64,000 nucleotides of DNA from Parasponia andersonii (Eukaryota > Streptophyta > Magnoliopsida > Rosales > Cannabaceae). The notes beneath the pieces were generated by a model. That model was not told where the DNA came from and did no database searches. It saw only the letters and a program-made list of their open reading frames with translations. Below, one piece after another: positions 52,570 to 64,000 of this stretch. The position numbers and the translations under genes are program-made. The DNA lies in assembly GCA_002914805.1 (NCBI GenBank), contig JXTB01000031.1, forward strand, positions 932,640 through 996,639, in the 5' to 3' direction. Positions within the stretch are counted from its first letter, which is position 1; each line of letters begins with the position of its first letter.

Positions 52570-53540
52570 TTCTCAGAAAACTAAGAGCAAACAGTTGGAC
52601 CCTTAAAGGGGATTTGGTATATAGAGCGAGAGACTCGGCGTAGAAAGTAGATAATTTTGCGTAAGCTATACACAATAAAGTATATATTCTGTTTAACGTA
52701 CAAGTCTATAAAGTTCAGAAACATAAACCAGCTCAAATTAACGAAGAGATAAAGTTCAAAACGGTTTCTGAGCTTGAACAAATAAAGAAGACTATTAATT
52801 GATGCATTTATTACTTATTTACCATAAACTGACCCACTTGAATCCATAGGAATAAATATTAAAAAGCACTTTAAGTGCTAGTAATGGAAACTAAAACACT
52901 CCCATAAATTCGTCAATTTTATAAGAGTTGAAGAACCCTAGATCATGCCCAAAAAGAAAAAAAAAAATGGCCACAAGAGCTGATCAGTACTGAGCAAAAC
53001 TCTTGAAGAATACCTATCCCCAACAATCAAAAATTTAAAACAAAGGTAAAGAACAGAAAGCTATTATTTTTTCTAAGAAAGAAAATGCAGCAATGGAGTT
53101 GACAAACAGAACAATAAGCAGTCAAAAGCTGAACCCAAATTTTCAAAAAACCCAATGAAATTTGAAAAACCCAGATGAGAAAAACTCAAAAGAGAGCTAG
53201 TGGGTATGTGTTGCTTTCAATGATTGAACACTCGAAAGGACCCAAATTAAGAGGTGAAAGTTCTTGTACAGTTAAATGGTCACTTGAGAACAATTAAAAA
53301 AATATACATAACATATATTTATATTTTTTTCAGAGATTCTTTTTGGTTGGGTCTTAGATCTAAAAACTGAACTGTAAAGTAGTTTTTGCAGACCAGACAG
53401 AGAGGGGAGCGTGAGGAGTGGAGGGGCAAAAGTGGAACAGAAGAGGAAATCCGTGTTTCTTGGTCACAGTAGTATACTTAATCTAGTTTATTTAAAGCTT
53501 TGCAATTCTTTGACCAAAAGTAACTGGGAGCATGAATTGT
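52570..53540 (-). other. Kinesin leader and proximal promoter
   Basis: No gene on either strand. The stretch probably contains the kinesin 5' untranslated region; no splice pair could be chosen with confidence. Confidence 0.4.
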
Positions 53541-53574
53541 CTACAGTGCATCAACTCCTACGATGCTGACACGG

Positions 53575-53615
53575 CACGTGGAACCCACATAAGAATATGT
53601 TGTTGTGATCACGTG
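53575..53615. promoter_or_regulatory. Pair of G-box (CACGTG) sites
   Basis: CACGTG occurs at 53575-53580 and again at 53610-53615, the second as TCACGTGGCA, an ABRE-like context. They lie about 1 kb upstream of the kinesin start. G-boxes bind bZIP and bHLH factors; use here is inferred. Confidence 0.4.
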
Positions 53616-54489
53616 GCAACTTTTTGCTGAATCACTTAGTACGATAGATTAGACCTCAGTGCAGGAGATCTTGTCCTTCTGGTTTGTTTTACAAATTTTA
53701 CAGAGAAAAATAAAAGACTTGCCGTTAACGGTAAAGCTGTAATAATGGCGGGTAAGACTGATATTCTGGGCAGTTAGACTTGAATTATTTTTATGTTTAT
53801 TTTTTATTTTTATTTTAAGCATGCAAGTTTCAACTCAATTACCTCGCAAAAAAGGTAAATAAATATATAAGAAGAAGGTTTTCAACTAAAAATTATCATC
53901 ATCATCATTGGGTTGTAAAAAGCAAAAGCACAATATAGTGCATACATTTCATTTTTTCTGGCCACCACCAAACATGTAAAAGGTTAGATTTTTGACCAGC
54001 TCTTCTTTTTTTTTTTTGGCAAATACTGAAAGAAAAAAAGATTAATGTTCAAGAATAAGAATTAGTTAATTAATCTCCACCTTTTTTAAATATGAATATT
54101 GCTTCAGAGACCTTAGCCAGGCTAATGTTTATTTATTTATTTATTTTTCGGATTTTTCCTGGCAGAATAAACATTTGAACCATGAATAATTAAGAAAATA
54201 AAATAACATTGAAATTATGGTTGACATTTTCTGTGGCTCTGGTAATTGGCAATCCATCCAAATATCTGGGACTTGATGACTTTTTTCGCAACAAATGCTG
54301 CTCACATCAGATATCCACCGGCGTCCTATGTCTACACTACTCGTCCTTGCCCACATTCAAACTTTTTTTAAATAACAAAAAAAGGAGAAAAATAGCGCCA
54401 TAAATATTCTAGGTCTTAATGATTATAGTGAATAATTTATGGTGTGCATATGGCTTATGTTGCAAAAGCACGTATATTTTAATATTTGC
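53616..54489. other. Spacer before the Copia fossil
   Basis: AT-rich, no gene found, no repeat recognised beyond homopolymers and a short TTTA run near 54130. Confidence 0.4.
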
Positions 54490-56201
54490 TGAATTAATAA
54501 AATAATATTTTTCTATTTGGATTTATACATAATTCATATGTCATTAAATATCAGAAAATTTCTAATTTATTTATATGACCACAAATTTAGTATATAAGTG
54601 TTATATACATGAGGATTAAATTTATGGATAATAAGCTAAATATAGTTCATAATAATTAATTAAAATTTGATATCTTTAATTAAATATTATTAGTACGGTC
54701 TATTAACATTGAGAATATAATAGTCTTATTTAGACTATTGATGTGTTTACATTACAATGGATGTATTTTATATAATTTGATTATATAAGGTTGGACCAAA
54801 CATGATTTAAATCTTACATAAATTTCGCTAATTGTTGAGAGTTCAAATAATGTCACTAGTTGATCATATGTAGATCAATTTTAATCCTAAGTAGTTATAG
54901 ACTCCTATTTATAATATTATGTTCTTTAACATACTTTTTAAAAGTTTATTTTTTAAATAGATAGAAATACTCGTATCTTGTGAACATGACGAGATGAGTA
55001 TCAGGGAATGTAACTTACAAATATGGAATCCATTCATTCCATTAGGAAGCTAGAAAGATAATTCGCTTGTATATTGATTCGTAACTTGAACAATTTGAGT
55101 ACTTAATTTATAATAGATTCATAAATTAATTATTCATTAGAGAATCAATAGTATAGAAGGATAAAGATGTAATTGGAGAGGTAAACAGAATATAACATTA
55201 CTCCAATTATGACTTGTCTATGGAAGATTGAACTACATATAATAATTAAATTGATGAATTGCTCGCTGTTTTCTGTATAAATTAATTATATAACTTTAAG
55301 AGTACAATTCCTGATTTTTAGTAGAGTAATACTGGAATTAATAAATTATCAAAATTAATTAAAAAGTTTAATTAATTATCATAATTTATTGGAGCTTGAA
55401 TTACAAGTTCATAGGTCTCAAATTCTACCTCTTATAAACACTGTATTGGATATTACATTATTTCTGGTACTGCACACTTTGTCTAGATAAATTGTTTGTC
55501 TATAATAATTAATAATTGTTATTAATTATTTAATTAATTAATTTTGAATTAATTAATTTAAATTTATGGAGGGATAAGATTTTTAATTTGTTTAAATTTT
55601 GAATTTAAAAATATCTAGTTATTAGATAATTAGATAAATAGAATTAGGAAATTGACTAAAGTTTTAGATATGTATATATATTAACTTAATTAATTTAAAT
55701 ATATATAGAAATTTACTGTTAAGAAAAAAAAGACTTAATGTTTTTTAAATTATATATATATTAATTTGATTAATATATTTATTTATTAAATAGTTTAATA
55801 TATATAAAGTGAAACGAAGTATACTACATATTATTTTCTATAGAGCCTCTATAAACTAGATAAAAAAGAAGAGAGTCTTCCTATTCTTTGTAGAATAAAC
55901 TCTTGTCATCTTATGTTTTGAGAATATTGCAAGGGCTTAAAGTGTGAGTTTCAAGAAATTGTACGCAACGCTCACATGTTTATCTAGTTATACTTGAGGC
56001 TTGGATTGGAAGATCGTGATTTAGAATACAGAAAAATTAAGATTCACTGATAGTCTATAAGATGTATTAGATCTATTCTCTTTGTATGTTTCTATTTTAT
56101 ATGAATTAATATTATGCACTCATATAGTTAGTTGTTTTCAGAAAAAATTTTGAATGTTCTTGAACCAATCTTCCGTTGCAAAAGTCATTTTAAAACCAAC
56201 A
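54490..56201 (+). repeat. Left LTR of the 54-63 kb Copia fossil (outer edge tentative)
   Basis: Ends AAAACCAACA directly before the primer site. From about 55375 it matches the right LTR well (ATAATTTATTGGAGCTTGAA; GATATTACATTATTTCT). Confidence 0.65.
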
Positions 56202-59200
56202 ATTGGTATCATAGCGGTTATATGAGTATATAGTATTAATTATTTATATATATTGGTGGGTATTACATTATTTTTTATATGTATTTGATGATGAATGGAT
56301 GAGTTATCATATAGGATGTATGATTGGTATTTGATCGTTAATTATATGATTCCTTAGATTTTAAATTTTTTTACAATTTATTTTGATTAGATCAAAATAT
56401 GTAAATCCTAATTTTTGGTATAGAATTTGTTGTATATTTCTTTTTTTATTTTCCTTATAATATACAAAAGAAATATAGAGATATTTCCACTTGAAGATGT
56501 TTCCTCTTGAAGTCGACTCGACGCCCCAAAAAACTTACACACAAAAAAAAGTTTTTTTTTAATATAATATTTATTAATTAGTTATATATATATATATAAG
56601 ATTATTTAAAAACATAATCTTACGGTTGAAGAAGAAAAAAAAATTACTTACATTTTAGATATGTTAATATATATTATATATATTGTTTTATGTATAAAAA
56701 ATGTTTTTTATAATATATATATTAATATTTATATAGTTTACGTTTTTTTATAAGAAAAAAATGGCCAGGCCCAAATGATTATGAGATAATCATATGGGCT
56801 AAGTTAGTAATAAAATATTTACAGAAATATCACTTTCTACAAATTTAATTTGTAAAAATACTAAAAGAAGAAAGGAGACACAAGAAGATCAATTGATAGC
56901 TTTCGAACCTACGTGCATTTAACTTTTTGTAATTTTAATATTTTATTGGGTTGAAATTTCCTAAGGGACTCGGCCAAATATTATTTTATTTTATTTTTAT
57001 ATTATATATGATATTTATAACATGACTATGTATTATAATATGTCATTCATTATACACACTCATAATCATTTATGAATGTCATGCATACATATTATATTCA
57101 TGCTAAAATAATTTAGTTAGAATATGATTAATTTAATTAGATTAAATAATTAAATAGGAATAAAAAAAATTGAATAATGTGATTTAAGTTTAATAGTTAA
57201 ATTTTGGTAATATCACATTTATTTAATTTAGGCTATCGTTATTAATTAGATTAGCCAAATTATTTCTATAATAATAAAGTTAGATTCTTAGAAAATTTAG
57301 TAATTTATTTAAGACTAATAAGATTAGACTAATAGATTAACCTAGAAAATTATATTAGATATCATAACTAAGTTAAATAAAACGTTAGATGTTTATTAGT
57401 AAAAATATATAAGATTTTAAAATAATGAGCGACAGAGGGGTATATGACAATATATTCCACGGTCTCTATTATTAATTAAGCACCGTAAGATTTAACTGGC
57501 GCTTAAAGATGCTTAGATTTCGTTCTCCCTACGGAGAATATCCATTTAAATTAATAATAAGGCTTAATTTCTAAGAGATAGGATTTAAGAATGTATTTCA
57601 AAATTGACCTACCCTACGACGACAATTTTTAGTTAAGTTGCTAAAATCTGAAATAATGGGTCACACTCATAAGGGTACAATTAAATTATTAATAGTATCT
57701 TGACTATAAAACAGTAGTTAATAAATAAAAGAAAATATGAGATATTTTGATGTTTTATTTATTAATTAAGAATGTCTCAATTTAATTAATAATAATATAT
57801 TTTATCCTACGACGATACCTAATTAGAGAAAATTGAATTACCGTGGAATTAGTAAATTAGTTTATGTGTTTACTTACTCATATCATGCATCACGTTTACT
57901 ATTCTGAATTATTTGTGATACTTATTTTCAAAAATGTTGAATGTTGTTTTATTTATTTAATTTCAGCAAATATGTCAACCTCAAATCTGAATATCACTTT
58001 ACTCGCAAATGAAAAATTAACTGGAGATAATTTTATCAAGTTGAAAAGTAATAAGAATATCGTACTTATTAGTGAATACTACAAGTTTATGCTTATGAAG
58101 AAATGTCCTCCACAACCTGCCGCTACTGCTACTCGTGTTGCATGAGAAAGTTAGGAAAAGTGGACTTATGCCAATAATAAAGCTCGATATTACATATTAG
58201 CAGGTATAGCTAACGTGCTTAGAGCCATGCACAAAAAGATGGAGACTGCTTATAAGATAATAGAGTCCCACCAAGCTATGTTTGGACAACAATCTGATCA
58301 ATCTCACTATGATACTATTAAAAAGGCTATAAATGCAAAGATAAAGAGAGAAACTCTAGTGAGAGATCATGTTTTGAACATAATCAATTACTTTAGAAAG
58401 GTTGAAGTTCACAGGACTACGATCAATAACTGCACCCAAGTGAGCATGATATTGTCACCTGATTTTGGAATCATTGTCACCTGATTTTCTTCAGTTCAAG
58501 AGCAACTATATTATGAATAAATTGAATTATATGGTGACTCAACTGCTCAACAAACTGCAAACCTTTGAATTAATATCGAAAGATAAAGGTAAAGATGGCT
58601 CAATAATTGTTGTTGAAGCAAATGTTACAAAAGAAAATCTCTCTAGTTCCAATAAAAACAAGAAGAGGAAGAACAAGGATACCTCTGGGTCTAAGCTTAA
58701 AAATAGCAAGAAGTGCAATACAAGCACTAAGAAGAACAACTCCAAGGACAAAAAACCTAAGGGAAAATATTTTTACTACAAAGTTTAAGGTTATTGAAAG
58801 AGAAACTGTAACAAGTATCTCTTCGAATTGAAAGAGAAGAAACAAGATAAATACGATTTACTTATTTTAGAAGTTTATTTAGTAGAAGAAGATTTATTTG
58901 ATATGTCTTCTTAGATAGTTGATTTAGGAGCTACTAATCATGTTTGTTTTTCTTTTTAGAAACTGAGTTCTTCAAGAAAGCTTGTCGAAGGGGAATTCAC
59001 GATGAGAGTAAGCAATGGGCCCAAAGTTTTGGCAAAAACAGTAGGAGTCATCTGTCTTTATTTTAGGGATAAATGTTTATTATTAAACGAAGTTTGCTTT
59101 ATTCTTGGTTTTAGTAAGAATTTGATTTCTATTTCAAGATTATTTGAACAAATGTTTGGTATTTCTTTTCTTAATAATGTGATTATTATTTCTAGAAATG

Positions 59201-61941
59201 GTTTAAATATTTTTTCTAAAAAATAGAGAATGGACTTTACATATTAAGGCCAGACGAACAATCATTACTTAATTCCGAAATATATAAAGTACAACATTCT
59301 AATCCTAAAATGCAAAAAGTTTCTCATGACGATGATACATATCTTTGGTACCTTATGTTAGGGCATATCAATCTAGATAGGATAAACAGACTTGTAAAGA
59401 TGGTCCTTTAAGAGAGCTGAAATTTGGTACTCTACCAGTTTTTGAATCTTGTCTAGAAGAAAAAATGATTGAGAGACATTTCTCAACAAAGGAAGAAAGG
59501 GCCAAAGAACCCCTTTAACTTATGCATAGTGATGTATATGATCCATTGAATATACAAGCAATTGGTAGTTATGAATACTTTGTTACATTTATTGACGATT
59601 ATTTACGATATGGATACATATACCTAATGTAAAGAAAATTTGAAAAATTCAAAGAATTCACAACATAAGCTGAAAAGCAATTAAGTAAGTCATTAAAAAT
59701 TCTTCGATTAGATCGAGGAGATGAATACCTTGATAATGAATTAAATGATCACCTATTGAAGAATGACATCCTATCCAAACTCATAATATTTAGAACACCA
59801 CAACAGAATGGTGTTACAAAATGAGATATCGAATGTTACTTGATATGGTTAGATCAATGATGAGCTACTCTTCTTTATCACTCTTATTCTAGGTTTATGC
59901 ATTATAAACTGATGTTTATATTTTGAATGTAGTACTTTCCAAGTCTATCTAAAAGACATTGTTAAAGTTGAAGAATGGGCCCAAACCTAGTTTAAGTCAT
60001 ATTCGCATGGGAGTGCCCAGCACATGTACTAAAAGGAAAGAGTGGGAAGTTAGAACCATACACAGAGGTTTGTTTATTTGTTAGTTATTCAAAAGGTAAA
60101 AGAGGAAGTTTGTTTTATAGTCCTCAAGAGAAAAAGGTATTTGTATCGACAAATACCACTTTTTTTGAAAATGACTATATTACAGATTTTAAACCTCAAA
60201 GTAAAATTGTACTAGAGGAATTACTTTTTGATCAGATCAGATCACAACTAACAATAGTTATTGAACGACAAAATTATGAGATCACTATTCCAGATCAGAA
60301 AATATTGGCAACTCGACGTAGTGGGAGGGTTATTAGACCACCTGTTCACTACAAGAAAGTTAGAGAAATACATGTTACTATTTTCGATAGTAGTCAAGAT
60401 GACCTATTGGCATATAAGCATGCAATGGAAGATTTTGATAAGAAAAAATGACAAGAGGCTATGAACTGAGAAATGGAATCCATGTACTCTACTTTTGTCT
60501 AAGAACTTATAGATCCACTTAAAGATATCAAGTCCATTGGATATAAATAGATCTATAAAAGAAAAAAAAATATAGATAGAAAAGTTAAAACGTTCAAGAC
60601 TAGGTTAGTGGCAAAAGGTTATACCCAAAAAGAGGAAATTGATTATAAAGAGACTCTCTCGCCAGCAACCATGCTTAAATCCATACGTATCCTCTTATCC
60701 ATTACCGTGTGTTTAGACTATGAAATATAGCAAATGGAAGTCCAGACAGCTTTTTGAAATGACTATTTTGAAGAAAGCATCTATATAGCACAACTAAAAG
60801 GTTTTGTAGCTAAAAACCAAAAGTATAAAGTCTGCAAGTTACTTAGATCCATTTATGGACTTAAGGAAGCTTTAAGATCATGGAATCTAAGATTTGATGA
60901 GACAATTAAATCTTATAATTTCGATCAAAATATTGATAAACCTTGTCTATACAAGTACATCAAAAATAAGAAAGTGGTCTTCTTAGTTCTTTATATAGAT
61001 GATATTTTACTCATTGGGAATGATGTGGAAATATTATCTAATGTAAAGAAATAGCTAGTCGAGTAATTCTAAATGAAAGATTTGGGAGAAGTAAGTTATT
61101 TTTTTGGAATCCAGATTATTCGAAATCGTAAGAGTAGACTTTTGGCACCATTCCAAGCATCTTATATTGATAAGGTGCTCATTCGTTTTTTGATGTAAAA
61201 CTCTAAAAAATGACAGTTACCTTCTCGACATGGAATTATCCTTTTCAAAGAAAAATTTCCTAAGATACCTCAAGAAAAATAGGATATGAGACAGATTTTT
61301 TATGCATTTATAGTTGGCAGGCTAATATACACCATGTTGTATACTAGGCCTGACATATGCTACGCAGTAGGGACAGTTAATCATTTTCAATCAAATCTAA
61401 GATTAAATCACTAGAAAGCAGTAAAGCATATTCTCAAGTATCTTAGGAGAACGAGAAATTTATATATTGGTTTATTCAAGTCAGGACTTGATTCCTACAA
61501 GTTACACTGATTCTGATTTTTAATCAGACAAAGATACTTGAAAGTTAATATCTGGGTTAGTGTTCACTCTTGGTAGTGGAGCCGTTACCTAGAGAAGTAT
61601 CAAACAATCTAGCACTATAGATTCTACTATGGAAGTAGAATACATAACAACTTATGAAGTAGCTAAAGAAATATTTTGGCTCAAAAAGTTCTTTACTGAT
61701 TTCCAAATATGGATAAGTCATTGACTTTATACTGCGATAATAGTAGAGCAGTAGCGAATTCAAAAAAACCAATAAGTCATAAGAGAGGAAAGCATATAGA
61801 GAGCAAGTATCATCTGATTAGAGAGATAGTACATCGAGGAGACGTGACTGTTATGAAGATAGTCCATAGGAAAATAATATTGCTAATCCTTTTATAGAAA
61901 CACTTTCAGCGAAGACTTTTGAGATTAATTAAAAAATTTCA

Positions 61942-62750
61942 TTAATAGTCATAATTTATTGGAGCTTGAATTACAAGTCTGTAGGCCCCTAATTCCACCT
62001 CTTACAAACACTATACTGGATATTACATTATTTCTATTACTGGACACTTTGTGTAGATAAATTGTTTGTCTATAATAATTAATAATTGTTATTAATTAAT
62101 TAATTTTGAATTAATTAATTTAAATTTATGGAGGGACAAGTTTCCTAATTTGTTTAAATTTTCAATTTAAAAATATCTAGTTATCAAATAATTAGATAAA
62201 TAGAAATTAGGAAACTGAGTAAATTTTTTTTATATATATATTAATTAGATTAATTAGTTTAAATATATATAACTTTAAGGTCAAGAAAAAAAAGAACTTA
62301 ATAGTTTTTTTAAGTTATATATATTAATTTGATTAATATATATATATAAAGTGAAATTCTTGCAAAATATACTGCGTATTATTTTTTATAGAGCCTCTAT
62401 AAACTAGAGAAAAAAGAAGAGAATCTTCCTATTCTCCGTAAAATAAACTCTTGCAATCTCATGTATTGAGATTATTGCATGGCCTTAAAGTGTGAGTTTC
62501 AAAAAATTGTATGCAACACCTACACATTCATCCAATTGTACTTGAGGCTTAGATTAGAAGATCGTGGTTTAAAAGACAGAAAAGTTAGAATCTGCTGATA
62601 GGCTACTAAGAGGTATTAGATCTATTCTCTTTGTATGTTCCTATTTGCTATTAATTAATACTATACACTCATATAGTCAATTATTTTGAGAAAATTTTTT
62701 GAACATTCTTAGGCCAATCTTCCGATGCAAAAATCGTTTTAAAACCAACA
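61942..62750 (+). repeat. Right LTR of the 54-63 kb Copia fossil
   Basis: Matches the second half of the left LTR, from CATAATTTATTGGAGCTTG to AAAACCAACA. It is shorter than the left copy. Confidence 0.8.
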
Positions 62751-64000
62751 ATTGCCCTGTTGGTCAATCACGAAAAATAAAGACAGATTAGATTTAATTA
62801 TCTTTCACTTTCATCAGTAGAGTTGTCCCTTACCAGCATTGAGTCAATGCTCGTGTGTAAATAGATAGATACTTATGTATATTTACATATTTTTTTTAAT
62901 TCTCATATGAAATTTATTCGTTTATACTTTATAATCAGTTCTTTATTTGCATGACAATTTCATGTCATAAAAGTCAAATACATATTTGTACACGACATAT
63001 ATGTATAATAATATGTATACCAAAGGAATGGGGCAACCATTGGGTGGAGTTAAGACATGGCAAACTTCAGCAGAAAATTCCTATCCTTCCTAGGCTCGAA
63101 CTTCATATGGCCGCTGTCCCATAACTCGATCTTTGTATAGCTACAGTTCCATAACTAACTAAGCTATCACATTCAGTGGTTATTATCGATCTATTTATCT
63201 AAAGTTTTCAACATATGTGTATAATATGTATTATCTAGGGGTGAGCATAGTGTGATTGGATGTTGTCATGTGAAAATTCTTAAGTAAATCACAAAATATG
63301 ATGAAAAGAAATCCTTAACTACTGCCGGTTAAAAGAAATTTATTAATAATAGCAAATCACATCACATTTATACATTTTTGTATAGTGTGACTTATGAGGT
63401 CTGTGCCCTAAATATGGGCCTTAACAAATTTGGGCTAAATTGAATAAAAATAAGAAAAATTTAGGTAGATGACTACTATTTTAAATCTAATTAAATAGAT
63501 ATCTACTTTTGGAATTTTATAGTTAAGTATCCAAATATACATATTTTTATATTTGGTAGAAAAATATATCTACTAATTACAATTAATATGCTGAGTATAT
63601 AAGTTTATATTGGTATATAAGATTTTACATTTAGTATATAAATATATATACTGAAAATTTTATTATAACATTTGAAAAATGGATATTTACTTAAATGTAG
63701 GCAAAATTCAATCATTTTGCTATAAGAACCAACAAGTCATAACTACTAATTTTACAATAAATACAATATTTAAGAAAGTCATACACTTATACTCGATCAA
63801 ATAAGATCTTAATAAGATATAATTCAATCGAAATAGTTTAAAATACAAATATCGAAAATTCAAATTTTTAAATATCCTTCCAAACAACATTCAATATTTA
63901 AGTGTATATATATATATATATATATATCTAATTTATGTATATTTATATAATTATAAATTTATATATAAGAATATTTTCATTAGTATATATATTTAATACG
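62751..64000. other. Gene-free AT-rich end of the window
   Basis: No gene. It holds the second copy of the 41-kb repeat (63445-63715) and a (TA)n run near 63905-63927. At 63236 the phrase CTAGGGGTGAGCA resembles hAT-type element ends, but no good partner was found. Confidence 0.45.
63445..63715 (-). repeat. Dispersed repeat, copy 2 (minus orientation)
   Basis: Reverse complement of the 41030-41295 repeat: TTAAGTAAATATCC, CAAATGTTATAATAAAA, TACCAAATATAAAAATAT and CTACCTAAATTT on the minus strand. Confidence 0.75.

Larger units (their letters stand above)
54490..62750 (+). mobile_element. Ty1/copia LTR retrotransposon fossil, plus strand
   Basis: An element of about 8.2 kb. Parts in order: left LTR (to 56201), methionine-tRNA type primer site TGGTATCATAGC (56204-56215), untranslated region, gag near 57.97-58.8 kb (MSTSNLNITLLANEKL; HKKMETAYKI), a Lys-rich basic tract, protease-like region near 58.9-59.2 kb, integrase near 59.3-59.9 kb, reverse transcriptase near 60.5-61.15 kb (LYIDDILLIGND), RNase H near 61.7-61.9 kb (LYCDNSRAVANSKKP) and right LTR to 62750. 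The coding region is broken, with many breaks. LTR copies are clearly diverged, so it is old. The left outer edge (54490) is tentative: TTTGC before it resembles ATTGC after 62750. Confidence 0.88.

Noticed and set aside
58539-58845. Minus-strand frames rich in Leu and Phe
   Set aside because: Antisense of the Lys-rich basic tract of the Copia gag region.
63236-63411. Possible 175-bp hAT-type element starting CTAGGGGTGAGCA
   Set aside because: The candidate right end (TAGGGCACAGA on the minus strand) matches poorly and no 8-bp target duplication is visible.

Overview
The window looks like nuclear DNA from a dicotyledonous flowering plant. It has multi-exon genes with GT-AG introns and AT-rich introns and spacers. 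The gene families are plant families: an EDR1-type Raf-like kinase, a kinesin-14 with an N-proximal motor, a defensin-like cysteine-rich peptide and tandem RimJ-like acetyltransferases. Gypsy and Copia retrotransposon fossils are abundant. I cannot name the species. A single N at 25996 suggests a draft assembly.

Layout. About 1-4300 is a minus-strand Ty3/gypsy fossil (gag, protease, one LTR). 5469-13582 is an apparently intact 13-exon EDR1-like kinase gene on the plus strand. 14144-14703 is a broken GNAT acetyltransferase copy, and 15111-15644 is an intact single-exon relative, both minus. 18018-22790 is an old minus-strand Copia element with both LTRs and a 5-bp target duplication. 22.8-27.7 kb is gene-free, AT-rich and built of repeated blocks. 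27669-33108 is a plus-strand Copia fossil with long LTRs, abutted by an 880-bp inverted-repeat (foldback) element at 33115-33996.

34255-34573 (minus) is a two-exon defensin-like gene that a plain open-frame scan misses. 36212-37240 (minus, with a probable leader exon near 38435-38570) encodes a 176-aa SEC-C zinc-motif protein. 38.6-46.5 kb is gene-poor, with foldback elements, a perfect 240-bp tandem duplication, a 385-bp tandem duplication and an orphan transit-peptide-like exon. 46502-47774 (minus) is a membrane-anchored SAM methyltransferase of 329 aa. 49194-52569 (minus) is a ten-exon kinesin-14 of 644 aa. About 54.5-62.75 kb is another old plus-strand Copia element. The last 1.2 kb is AT-rich with a dispersed repeat.

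The host genes are independent neighbours, not a cluster: immune signalling (EDR1), a possible antimicrobial or signalling peptide (defensin-like), small-molecule or protein acetylation, a SEC-C protein of unknown role, a methyltransferase and a microtubule motor. I found no tRNA, rRNA or CRISPR and no clearly new multi-gene system. The most useful less obvious items are the defensin-like gene, the SEC-C gene model, the orphan exon at 43825 and several unnamed repeat families.
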